A stretch of DNA of 64,000 nt from Mangrovivirga cuniculi (GTDB taxonomy: Bacteria; Bacteroidota; Bacteroidia; Cytophagales; Cyclobacteriaceae), in assembly GCF_005166025.1 (NCBI RefSeq), contig NZ_CP028923.1, positions 4,342,001 through 4,406,000 on the forward strand. Reading direction: 5' to 3'. The notes under the pieces are model-generated. The model did no database searches and had not been told where the DNA came from. It worked only from the letters and a program-made list of their open reading frames with translations. The translations under genes were made by a program, and so were the position numbers. Of the stretch, positions 38,253-47,270 are shown in pieces (the first letter of the stretch is position 1; each line of letters starts with the position of its first letter).

Positions 38253-39340
38253 TTAAATCAAAATATATATTGCCTTTAATCTTTCTTTTTGGATGCAAAA
38301 ACAATCAGTCTGAGTCAAATTTTTACCCGGCTGATGATCATGTATTTATTTATTCTGACAATACAGTCAGATCAGATGGACATGTATATTTTTCATGGTC
38401 GAATTCAGGAGTTGAATTTAATTCTGACGGCAAAAACTTAGAAATAATTTTGGCTGATCACTCATCCGGACAAAGCAGTTCCGGGAAATTAATGCATGGC
38501 CATTATGCTGTAATAATAGATGGTGTGGTCAATCAGTATTTTGAGTCCGCTGAAAATAAAACCAGTTACAAAATTGAGCTACCTGAAGGAGATAAACATA
38601 TAGAAATACGTAGAATTAATGAGCCTAGGGTTTCGACCACTGAATTTATTGGGATTAAAACATCAGGAAAGATTAATAAATCTGATGTACCCGAAAAAGT
38701 TAAGATAGAAGTAATAGGCAATTCAATAACTTCAGGTTATGGGAATATTCCTGAAAACACGCCTTGTGGGTTTTCTCCTGAAACACAGGATTTCACTAAA
38801 TCTTATGCCTTTTTGGTTTCGAAAAAGTTAGGTGCCAGTCTGAATGTCTATGCCTGGTCTGGTAGAGGATTAGTTACGAATTATGATAAATCAACCAGTG
38901 GTAATATGACTGAACTATATCCTCATGCTGTACCACATTCCGGGTTTAAAAAAAAGGTTGGCACGGAATATCAACCTGATATAGTTTTTATTCACCTAGG
39001 TACTAATGACTTTGCTCATTCGATACCTGATAAAGAAAACTGGATTAAAGCATATTTGAGCTTTATAAAAAGAGTAAATAGTCGGTATCCGGGAACAAAT
39101 ATATTATTACTAGGTGGCCCTACTATTAAAGACAGAGAAAACTTCCCGGCATTTAGTAAACTGTCTGAATATTTAGATGAGATAAATGAACAGGCAAAGA
39201 TTAAGAACTGGAAAACCTCCGTATTAATAATAGAAAATTTCGATGACGCAGGTAGCGGTTGTGATGCTCATCCAGATTATAAAGCTCATAAAAGGATGGC
39301 GGCCACAATAATTAATAAAGTCAATAAAATATTAAAATAA
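38249..39340 (+). CDS. CE2-type carbohydrate acetylesterase (SGNH hydrolase) lipoprotein
   Basis: 363 residues; lipobox LFGC at residue 16. An N-terminal jelly-roll domain (about 25-145) precedes an SGNH domain, the CE2 arrangement. Nucleophile Ser lies in IGNSITSGYG (about 157-159), block III is GTND (about 251-254) and the Asp/His pair is in GCDAHPDYKAHKRM (about 338-351). It is expected to remove O-acetyl groups from the glycan. It is coupled to GH92 by an ATGA overlap. The lack of acidic residues after the Cys suggests periplasmic placement. Confidence 0.86.
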   Translation: MIKSKYILPLIFLFGCKNNQSESNFYPADDHVFIYSDNTVRSDGHVYFSWSNSGVEFNSDGKNLEIILADHSSGQSSSGKLMHGHYAVIIDGVVNQYFESAENKTSYKIELPEGDKHIEIRRINEPRVSTTEFIGIKTSGKINKSDVPEKVKIEVIGNSITSGYGNIPENTPCGFSPETQDFTKSYAFLVSKKLGASLNVYAWSGRGLVTNYDKSTSGNMTELYPHAVPHSGFKKKVGTEYQPDIVFIHLGTNDFAHSIPDKENWIKAYLSFIKRVNSRYPGTNILLLGGPTIKDRENFPAFSKLSEYLDEINEQAKIKNWKTSVLIIENFDDAGSGCDAHPDYKAHKRMAATIINKVNKILK

Positions 39341-39423
39341 GTCAAGTAAATAAAATATATAATAAAACTAAAATTTAAGTATTCAAAACTTTATAATTTA
39401 TTTTAAAAAGATAGGGTATTTAT

Positions 39424-39438
39424 TTAATTTTTTATTAA
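39424..39438. promoter_or_regulatory. Second TTAAT-N5-ATTAA palindrome, before the FAD oxidoreductase
   Basis: In a 124 bp AT-rich gap within the PUL series. It matches the palindrome at 25326-25341 except for one T. The gap may hold an internal promoter for the oxidoreductase-symporter-epimerase-deaminase block. Confidence 0.35.
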
Positions 39439-39464
39439 TTTCAAATATAGAAAGATTAAGGTTA

Positions 39465-41306
39465 ATGAAGGTGAATTCATATTTTATTTGGGTTTGTTGT
39501 TTTTTAGCTTGTTTTTCCCTCCGGTCCCAGACTAGTTCCGCACAACTATTGGTGATCGGAGGGGGAGCAAGTGGAACTGCAGCAGCTATCCAGGCATCCC
39601 GATCAGGCATAAATACCATAATTATTGAAAAGACTCCATGGCTAGGGGGAATGTTAACTGCAGCAGGTGTATCTGCCATTGATGGTAATCACAATATGCC
39701 CTCAGGAATATGGGGAGAATTCAGAAGTGAATTATACGATTATTACGGGGGACCGAAAGCAGTCGAAACTGGCTGGGTTAGCAACACCCTTTTTGAACCC
39801 TCAGTTGGAAATGAAATACTTCAGAAAATGGCTGGCAATCCTGATCTAAAGATCATGTTTGAAACTGAATTTAAAAACATTCGACGTGAAGGTGAGGAAT
39901 GGATAGTAACAGCAAAAAAAGGCCGGAAAGAAATTCAAATAACTGCGCAAATTGTCATTGATGGAACCGAGTTGGGTGATGTAGCTGCTGCTCTAAAAAT
40001 ACCTTACAGTATTGGAATGGATTCTAAAGAAATGACCGCTGAATCTATCGCTCCGGCCGAATCAAATAATATCATCCAGGATCTGACTTATGTTGCCACC
40101 CTTAAAGATTATGGTGAAGGAAAAGACATGACCATTAAAATGCCAGTAAACTACTCCCCTGCTGAATTTGAATGTGCCTGTGATATTAATGACCCTAAAG
40201 GAACCACAGCTAAAGGGTCTAGCTGCTGGACAATGCTTCAATATGGCAGATTGCCCAATAATAAATATATGATCAACTGGCCAAACTGCGGGAATGATTA
40301 TTACCTAAATTTAATTGAAGAAGGAACTGAAAAAAGAGAAGTTCTATATGAAGAGGCTAAACAGCAAACCTTAAGGTTCATATATTTCATTCAGGACGAA
40401 TTAGGTTTTAGAAATCTCGGTTTAGCTAAAAACGAGTACCCTACTAAAGATGATCTGCCAATGATACCATACCATCGCGAATCGAGAAGAATACATGGTA
40501 AGGTAAGGTTAACCGCAGAACATATGAAATCGCCCTTCGACCAGGATAAACCTTTATACCGTACAGGAATTGCTGTAGGTGATTATCCGATCGATCATCA
40601 TCATGACAAAAACGATAATGCCCCGGAAATAGATTTTATCAATTATAAAATACCCTCCTATAATGTACCAATTGGCGCATTAATACCTGAGACACATGAC
40701 AATATTATAATAGCAGAAAAAAGTATCAGTGTATCTAATATTGCAAACGGAGCAACCAGGCTTCAACCTGTAGTATTGGGAATTGGACAGGCAGCAGGGG
40801 CAATTGCTACAATTGCTATACAAAATGGAGTCTCTACAAAGGAAATAAATATCAGAAAAGTTCAGGAACTGCTTGTGAACTCTTCAGCATATATTATTCC
40901 TTATTATGATATCAAGCCAGAAAATCCTCACTTTGAATTAATTCAGAAAATCGGGGCAACTGGAATCCTTCGAGGAACCGGAATCCCTTACAAATGGGCT
41001 AATCAGACATGGTTTTATCCTGACCAACCAATCAGTCAATACAAACTATTGATCGGATTGAAGGATATCTATCCACAACTTCATAGCGAACATGGATCAG
41101 GTGAATTAATTACCCTTGGAAAGTTGATTGAATGGATGAAATTAATTGATAGTGACATCGAATCAACCACATTACCTGAGGAAGTAAAAGATTTAAAAAA
41201 TAACTCAGTCCTGACACGATTGGAAGTAGCATTAATAATCAATCATTATCTGGATCCTTTTAATATAGAAATAGATTTTAAAGGTAAAATAAACCCAAAT
41301 AACTAA
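39465..41306 (+). CDS. FAD-dependent oxidoreductase (FAD_oxidored type), exported
   Basis: 613 residues; a signal peptide (about 1-22) is followed by the dinucleotide-binding motif LLVIGGGASGTAAAIQAS and IIIEKTPWLGGMLTAAGVSA, typical of the PF12831 group common in PULs. A conserved Cys pair region lies around CACDINDPKGTT and YGRLPNNKYMINWPNCGND. The C-terminal ~130 residues form a separate alpha-helical domain. Substrate unknown; sugar or sugar-acid oxidation is possible. The next gene (SSS symporter) starts 7 bp later, so transport and oxidation are probably linked. Confidence 0.82.
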   Translation: MKVNSYFIWVCCFLACFSLRSQTSSAQLLVIGGGASGTAAAIQASRSGINTIIIEKTPWLGGMLTAAGVSAIDGNHNMPSGIWGEFRSELYDYYGGPKAVETGWVSNTLFEPSVGNEILQKMAGNPDLKIMFETEFKNIRREGEEWIVTAKKGRKEIQITAQIVIDGTELGDVAAALKIPYSIGMDSKEMTAESIAPAESNNIIQDLTYVATLKDYGEGKDMTIKMPVNYSPAEFECACDINDPKGTTAKGSSCWTMLQYGRLPNNKYMINWPNCGNDYYLNLIEEGTEKREVLYEEAKQQTLRFIYFIQDELGFRNLGLAKNEYPTKDDLPMIPYHRESRRIHGKVRLTAEHMKSPFDQDKPLYRTGIAVGDYPIDHHHDKNDNAPEIDFINYKIPSYNVPIGALIPETHDNIIIAEKSISVSNIANGATRLQPVVLGIGQAAGAIATIAIQNGVSTKEINIRKVQELLVNSSAYIIPYYDIKPENPHFELIQKIGATGILRGTGIPYKWANQTWFYPDQPISQYKLLIGLKDIYPQLHSEHGSGELITLGKLIEWMKLIDSDIESTTLPEEVKDLKNNSVLTRLEVALIINHYLDPFNIEIDFKGKINPNN

Positions 41307-41313
41307 TTTTTTC

Positions 41314-43164
41314 ATGTCATTAAGTCTGATAGACATAGTAATAATTTTCACTTACATCGCTGGCATTGTATTTCTTGGATTCTATATATCCAAAAAAGCA
41401 TCCACAGACCTGCAATCCTATTTTTTAGGTGGAAATAAACTCAAATGGTATTATCTCGGGCTAAGTAATGCTTCCGGGATGTTCGACATTTCCGGTACAA
41501 TGTGGACCGTCAGTATCTTATTTGTTTATGGACTTAAAAGTGCCTGGATTCCATGGCTCTGGCCGGTTTGGAACCAGGTATTCATTTTTGTCTTCCTGGC
41601 CATTTGGTTAAGGCGCTCTAATGTGATGACCGGAGCTCAATGGATTACCTTCAGATTCGGCGACGGCGAAGGTTCCAGACTTTCACATATTATAATAGTT
41701 ATCTTTGCGGTTGTTTCAGTAATTGGGTTTATGGCCTATTTCTTTGAGGGAATTGGAAAGTTCTGCACAGCTATTCTTCCCTGGGACCTTGCATTTTCAA
41801 TTAATGGATTTGAGATATCCTCTGAGCAGTCATATGGATTAATTGTCTGTTCAGTCACAACTCTATATACGGTGAAGGGCGGTATGTACAGCGTGGTTGC
41901 AACAGAGATTCTTCAATTTCTTATAATGACGGTATCCTGCTTTGTCGTGGGATATATAGGATATACCACAGTAACCGGAGCTGAAATAGATGCTGCTGTT
42001 CCTCCCGGGTGGAAAGACTTACTATTTGGATGGGAACTTGATCTCGACTGGAGCAATACAAACCTTCCCGATGTCAATAAAAAAATTGAAAGTGATGGGT
42101 TTTCAATGTTTGGAACCCTTTTCATGATGATGCTCTTTAAAGGTATATTTTCTTCTATCGCAGGACCAGTCCCGAGCTATGATATGCAACGAGTGTTATC
42201 TGCAAGAAAGCCTTCTGAAGCAGCAAAAATGAGTTTTACAACCATCTGGGTAATGTATATCCCCCGATATCTGATGATTGCAGGATTTGCCGTACTCGCG
42301 CTTGTTCATCTGGCACCAGAATTTAAAGCAATGGGTGGAAACATCGACTTTGAGCGAACTTTGCCCCTTGCAATTAACAAATTCGTACCTGATGGATTTA
42401 AGGGATTGCTCCTTGCTGGTTTTTTATCTGCTTTTATGGGTACTTTTTCTGCCTTCATCAATTCAGCACCTGCTTATATCGTTAACGATATCTATAAGAA
42501 ATATATCAATCCAAATGCCTCCGACAAAAAGTATGTCAGACTAAGTATTCTTTCTTCAATACTGCTGGCAACAATAGGGATTGTATTTGGCTTTAATGTA
42601 AACTCACTTAATGAGTTAACTCTTTGGATAACTTCTGCACTTTATGGCGGATATGTAGCAGCGAATATGCTTAAATGGATATGGTGGAGATTTACAGGAT
42701 ATGGCTATTTCTGGGGAATGCTATTTGGATTAATAGCCAGTACAGTCAAACTATTTGTATTTCCTGAAATCGTAGACATTTATGTATTTCCAATAATTTT
42801 TGCCTTTTCATTGCTCGGTGCAATTATCGGCACCTATATGAAACCCCTTGAAAACCGGGAAGCTGTTAAAGAATATTACAGGAGAACTAAACCATGGGGT
42901 TTCTGGGGTCCTATAAAAAAGGAGGTTATGGCTGAAAACCCGGATTTTGAACCGAATAAAAACCTGAAGCGTGATGCTGTAAATATTTTGGTTGGGATAG
43001 TATGGCAGATGGCACAGGTTGTATTGCCGATATATTTCATTATCAGGGAAAACTATAAAGCATTAGTATGGGTGATCATCTTTATTGTTACAACATGGAT
43101 CCTTAAAAAGAACTGGTGGGACAAATTGAAAGATGTGGATGATGAAGAATATATAAAATCGTAA
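41314..43164 (+). CDS. Sodium:solute symporter (SSS family)
   Basis: 616 residues with about 14 membrane helices. The family core appears as SYFLGGNKLKWYYLGLSNASGMFDISGTM near the N-terminus and PVPSYDMQRVLSARKPSEAAKMS centrally, and the charged C-terminus is cytoplasmic. SSS members import sugars, sialic acids or other solutes with Na+. Position before an AGE epimerase and a glucosamine-6-phosphate deaminase fits import of an amino sugar or related monosaccharide, but the substrate is not determined. Confidence 0.9.
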   Translation: MSLSLIDIVIIFTYIAGIVFLGFYISKKASTDLQSYFLGGNKLKWYYLGLSNASGMFDISGTMWTVSILFVYGLKSAWIPWLWPVWNQVFIFVFLAIWLRRSNVMTGAQWITFRFGDGEGSRLSHIIIVIFAVVSVIGFMAYFFEGIGKFCTAILPWDLAFSINGFEISSEQSYGLIVCSVTTLYTVKGGMYSVVATEILQFLIMTVSCFVVGYIGYTTVTGAEIDAAVPPGWKDLLFGWELDLDWSNTNLPDVNKKIESDGFSMFGTLFMMMLFKGIFSSIAGPVPSYDMQRVLSARKPSEAAKMSFTTIWVMYIPRYLMIAGFAVLALVHLAPEFKAMGGNIDFERTLPLAINKFVPDGFKGLLLAGFLSAFMGTFSAFINSAPAYIVNDIYKKYINPNASDKKYVRLSILSSILLATIGIVFGFNVNSLNELTLWITSALYGGYVAANMLKWIWWRFTGYGYFWGMLFGLIASTVKLFVFPEIVDIYVFPIIFAFSLLGAIIGTYMKPLENREAVKEYYRRTKPWGFWGPIKKEVMAENPDFEPNKNLKRDAVNILVGIVWQMAQVVLPIYFIIRENYKALVWVIIFIVTTWILKKNWWDKLKDVDDEEYIKS

Positions 43165-43168
43165 AGAA

Positions 43169-44102
43169 ATGAAAATTACAGGAACATTCATCGATGAAAT
43201 ATCTCATGACATCCCCATCAAAACTGGGGTAAAAAGGAGTGGGATAAAGATTTCCAGTATATGAAAAGCATCGGTATAGATACTGTTATTATGATCAGGT
43301 CTGGTTACCGGCGTTTTATTACTTATCCTTCAAATTATCTGATAAATAATCAAGGATGCTACCACCCCCTGTCGATTTGGTTGAAATGTTTCTTCAGTTA
43401 GCCGAAAAATATGATATGAAATTTTATTTCGGTCTTTATGATAGCGGTAAATACTGGGACACCGGGAATATGGATTATGAAATAGACGCAAACAGGTATG
43501 TCATTGATGAAGTCTGGGGAAAATATGGTCACTACAAAAGTTTTGGAGGATGGTATTTAAGCATGGAGATAAGCCGAAAAACAAAAGGTGCAGGTGAAGC
43601 TTTCAAAAACTTAGGAATGCAATGTAAAGAGGTTAGCAATGGCCTCCCAACCTTTATATCTCCATGGATAGATGGAAAAAAGGCTGTCATGGCTTCATCT
43701 GACAACCTATCGAAACAAGATTCGATATCGGTTGAAGAACATAAAAAAGAATGGGAAGATATTTTCGGAACCATGCAAGGAGCTGTGGATGCAGTAGCGT
43801 TTCAGGACGGACATATAGACTATCATGAATTGGAAGAATTCTTTACTGTCAATAAAGAACTCGCTGATCAATTTAATATGCAGTGCTGGACAAATGCAGA
43901 AACTTTTGACCGGGACATGCCTATTAAGTTTTTACCGATCAAGTTCGAAAAACTCAAACTTAAATTAGATGCTGCCCGAAAAGCAGGCTACGATAAGGCG
44001 ATAACATTTGAGTTTTCTCACTTTATGAGCCCCCAATCTGCATACTTACAAGCAGGGCACTTATTTAACAGATACAAAGAGTACTTAAAAAAATATAGAT
44101 AA
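43169..44102 (+). CDS. DUF4434-like TIM-barrel protein, two frameshifts at C runs
   Basis: The ATG at 43169 opens MKITGTFIDEISHDIP, but the frame is lost at CCCC (43213-43216) and again at CCCCC (43365-43369). Adding one C at each site yields a continuous protein of about 311 residues, through HQNWGKKEWDKDF, MKSIGIDTVIMIRSGYRRF and CYHPPVDLVEMFLQLAEKYD into the open frame to 44102. It resembles DUF4434 glycosidase-like barrels that accompany carbohydrate loci; Glu in YLSMEIS and Asp in AFQDGH are candidate catalytic acids. No signal peptide is visible, so it acts in the cytoplasm. The stop overlaps the epimerase start by 1 bp (TAATG). Confidence 0.8.
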
Positions 44103-45274
44103 TGGAGGGATATGCTTTAAAATATAAAGAAGAATTATTAGAAAACGTTATTCCCTTTTGGCTGAAATATTCAAAAGACACTGAATATGGAGGTTATTTC
44201 ACTTGTCTCGAAAGAGATGGCAAAGTGTTCGACACTGATAAGTTTATGTGGTTGCAAGGACGGGAAGTCTGGCAGTTTGCAACTCTCTACGATAAGGTGG
44301 AAAACAATCCGGAATGGCTTGACATGGCTATTCATGGAGCTGAGTTTATGAAAAAATACGGCCGGGATAAAGAGGGTAACTGGTACTTTTCTCTTAATCA
44401 ACAAGGCAGGCCCCTGGTACAACCATATAATATATTCTCTGACTGTTTTGCAGCGATGGCATTTGGTGCTCTATATAAAGTTCATCAAAAAGATGAATAT
44501 GCTGACATTACCGTCAAGACATTTGAAAACATACTTAAACGCAGAGACAATCCTAAGGGGAAATATAATAAAGCATATCCGGGAACCAGGGATTTGAAAA
44601 ACTTTGCACTGCCGATGATCCTGTGTAATCTTTCATTGGAATTGGAACACCTGATAGACAAGTCCATTGTAGATAATTTAATTGAAGAAACAATTCATGA
44701 GGTTATGGATGTCTTTTATCATGAAGAAACAGGATTAATTCTCGAAAATGTTAATACAAATGGCTCGTTTAATGATTCATTCGAAGGAAGAGTTTTAAAC
44801 CCCGGGCATGCCATTGAAGCTATGTGGTTTGTTATGGACCTGGCAAAGAGACTGGATGACTCAAAACTAATTCAAACAGCAACAACCAGGGCCTATAAAA
44901 TGATGGACCACGGGTGGGATCGTGAGCATGGAGGAATACTCTACTTCATGGATATCAAAAACAAACCTCCTCAACAACTGGAATGGGATCAAAAGTTATG
45001 GTGGGTTCATCTTGAGACACTGGTATGTCTTGCAAAGATCTATCAATTGACCGAGGATGGAGAAGCCTTAAGAAGATTTAAAATTGTACATGATTACACC
45101 TGGGAACATTTCAGGGATCCAGCATATGGTGAATGGTTTGGCTATTTAAATCGCCAGGGAAATGTTTCTCTACCGCTAAAAGGTGGAAAATGGAAGGGTT
45201 GTTTTCATGTTCCCAGAGGATTGCTGCAAGTATGGCAGACACTGGATAAAGTAACAGCTGATAAAGTTATTTAA
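44102..45274 (+). CDS. AGE-family epimerase/isomerase
   Basis: 390 residues of (alpha/alpha)6-barrel type. Conserved catalytic-site histidines are in NPGHAIEAMW (about 241-250) and GCFHVPRGLLQVW (about 372-384), with WLQGREVWQFATLYD near the start. The family includes N-acylglucosamine 2-epimerase (ManNAc/GlcNAc), YihS-type sugar isomerases and cellobiose epimerases. Given the neighbouring NagB fusion and ROK kinase, conversion of ManNAc to GlcNAc is the most likely use, but a neutral aldose/ketose reaction cannot be excluded. Confidence 0.87.
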   Translation: MEGYALKYKEELLENVIPFWLKYSKDTEYGGYFTCLERDGKVFDTDKFMWLQGREVWQFATLYDKVENNPEWLDMAIHGAEFMKKYGRDKEGNWYFSLNQQGRPLVQPYNIFSDCFAAMAFGALYKVHQKDEYADITVKTFENILKRRDNPKGKYNKAYPGTRDLKNFALPMILCNLSLELEHLIDKSIVDNLIEETIHEVMDVFYHEETGLILENVNTNGSFNDSFEGRVLNPGHAIEAMWFVMDLAKRLDDSKLIQTATTRAYKMMDHGWDREHGGILYFMDIKNKPPQQLEWDQKLWWVHLETLVCLAKIYQLTEDGEALRRFKIVHDYTWEHFRDPAYGEWFGYLNRQGNVSLPLKGGKWKGCFHVPRGLLQVWQTLDKVTADKVI

Positions 45275-45292
45275 CCGAAGAAATATACAGTC

Positions 45293-47215
45293 ATGAAAAG
45301 ATTAAACTTTTTTGAAGAAACCAGATACGAAAAACTTCCGGTTAAGGTATTTCCGGATAAAAATATAGCCTCAATAAAAGTGGCTCAACGCATTGCTGAG
45401 ATTATAAAACGCAAGAATTCAAAAAACGAATATGCTGTATTAGGATTGGCTACAGGTCAAACTCCTGTCGGTGTTTACGCAGAGTTAGTCCGGATGCATA
45501 AAGAAGAAGGACTGAGCTTTCAAAATGTGATCACCTTCAATCTGGATGAATATTATCCAATGAAACCTACATCTGCTCAGAGCTATGTAGCATTTATGAA
45601 TTACCATCTCTTTGATCACGTTGATATTAAGCCGGAAAATGTAAACATTCCTGATGGTACTTTAGACAAAGAAAATATTCATGATTATTGCCTGCAATAC
45701 GAAAATAAAATTTCAGAAGCCGGAGGCATGGATATCCAGGTATTGGGAATCGGTCGAACAGGTCATATTGGATTTAATGAGCCAGGTTCTGCTCCCAATT
45801 CCGGAACCAGATTAGTGACTCTTGATGATCTAACACGAAGTGATGCTTCGAGGGATTTCGGAGGCAAGGAGAATGTTCCGACGAAGGCAATAACGATGGG
45901 TATTGGGACAATTTTCAAAGCAAAAGAAATTGTTTTGCTTGCATGGAGTAAGAAAAAAGCACCGATAGTTAAAAGAGCAGTGGAAGAAGAAATGTCAGGT
46001 GATGTTCCTGCTACATTTCTTCAGATGTCAGATACTGTTGAATTTATCTTAGATGAAGATGCCGCTTCCGAACTAACCAGATTTGACACTCCATGGTTGG
46101 TAAAAGATTGTACCTGGACTCCGGAATTGATCAAAAAAGCGGTAATCTGGCTTTCTGAAGAAACTGATAAGCCAATATTGAAGCTTACAGAAGATGATTA
46201 TAATAATAATGGAATGGCTCAGCTCGTAGTTGATAAGGGGCCGGCTTATGATATAAATATTGATATTTTCAACAAGATTCAGCATACCATTACAGGGTGG
46301 CCCGGAGGGAAACCCGGGGCTGATGATAGTCAACGACCTGAAAGAGCCGAACCAGCCAGAAAGACATCATTAATTTTTTCACCTCACCCTGATGATGATG
46401 TAATTTCTATGGGAGGTACTTTTATCAGACTCGTAGATCAGGGTCATAATGTTCACGTAGCCTATCAAACTTCCGGGAATACGGCAATCTGGGATCATGA
46501 TGTACTTAGGTTTGTAGAATTCGCTATTGATTTTAACAAGAGTATTGGCGAAAGCACTGAAAATCTAGAATCGACTTATAAAAAAATGAGGGACTTTCTT
46601 AGCAAGAAGGAACCTAACCAACTTGATTTGAAAGAAATCCTTAATGTTAAAGGTTTCATAAGAAAAACTGAAGCTATCGCAGGAGCTCGTTTTGCAGGAT
46701 TACCGGATAAGAACATTCACTTTATGAATCTACCTTTTTATGAAAGAGGTAAAACTGAATCAAATCCGGATAAGGAAGACGATATAGTTCTTACTATGGA
46801 ATTACTTCAAAAATTAAAGCCTAACCAGGTATTTGCAGCGGGAGATTTTGCAGACCCACATGGCACACATATAAAATGTTTCAATATTGTCCTTGAAGCA
46901 ATGAACAGGTTACGCGAAAAGGAAGAATGGATTCAGGATACCTGGCTTTGGATGTACAGAGGAGCCTGGCATGAATTTGAAATGCACCAGATTGAAATGG
47001 CTGTACCTCTTTCTCCCAATGAAGTCATTAAAAAGCGAAATGCTATATTTAAACATCAATCACAAAAAGACACCCCGGTTTTTCCAGGAGATGATGACAG
47101 GGAATTTTGGGTGAGAGCTGAAGATCGGAACAGGGAAACTGCAAAATGTTACCATGATCTTGGTTTTGCTGAATATGAGGCAATGGAAGCATTTGTGCGA
47201 TGGAAATTTAAATGA
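45293..47215 (+). CDS. nagB: Glucosamine-6-phosphate deaminase fused to a PIG-L/LmbE deacetylase domain
   Basis: 640 residues with two domains. Residues about 1-290 are NagB-like: TFNLDEY with Asp85 (E. coli Asp72) and GIGRTGHIGFNEPGS with His158 and Glu163 (E. coli His143, Glu148). The ring-opening Asp141 is replaced by Thr156. Residues about 355-630 are a PIG-L domain with metal motif SPHPDDD (about 363-369) and DPHGTH (about 520-525), the type that removes N-acetyl groups from GlcNAc derivatives. The fusion is known in Bacteroidota. No nagA is present in the window, so this domain may supply the deacetylation (inference). Whether the deaminase half is active is uncertain. Confidence 0.9.
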   Translation: MKRLNFFEETRYEKLPVKVFPDKNIASIKVAQRIAEIIKRKNSKNEYAVLGLATGQTPVGVYAELVRMHKEEGLSFQNVITFNLDEYYPMKPTSAQSYVAFMNYHLFDHVDIKPENVNIPDGTLDKENIHDYCLQYENKISEAGGMDIQVLGIGRTGHIGFNEPGSAPNSGTRLVTLDDLTRSDASRDFGGKENVPTKAITMGIGTIFKAKEIVLLAWSKKKAPIVKRAVEEEMSGDVPATFLQMSDTVEFILDEDAASELTRFDTPWLVKDCTWTPELIKKAVIWLSEETDKPILKLTEDDYNNNGMAQLVVDKGPAYDINIDIFNKIQHTITGWPGGKPGADDSQRPERAEPARKTSLIFSPHPDDDVISMGGTFIRLVDQGHNVHVAYQTSGNTAIWDHDVLRFVEFAIDFNKSIGESTENLESTYKKMRDFLSKKEPNQLDLKEILNVKGFIRKTEAIAGARFAGLPDKNIHFMNLPFYERGKTESNPDKEDDIVLTMELLQKLKPNQVFAAGDFADPHGTHIKCFNIVLEAMNRLREKEEWIQDTWLWMYRGAWHEFEMHQIEMAVPLSPNEVIKKRNAIFKHQSQKDTPVFPGDDDREFWVRAEDRNRETAKCYHDLGFAEYEAMEAFVRWKFK

Positions 47216-47270
47216 TGTGTGATTTTTTTTCGTGCAGATTTTTTAAATTGGAAGGAAAACTCAAATTAAC

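Noticed and set aside
41314-45274. Reading the SSS/AGE/NagB genes as a sialic acid operon
   Set aside because: No sialidase, NanA lyase or sialic acid esterase of the NanS type is visible in the window, so only a general amino-sugar role is supported.
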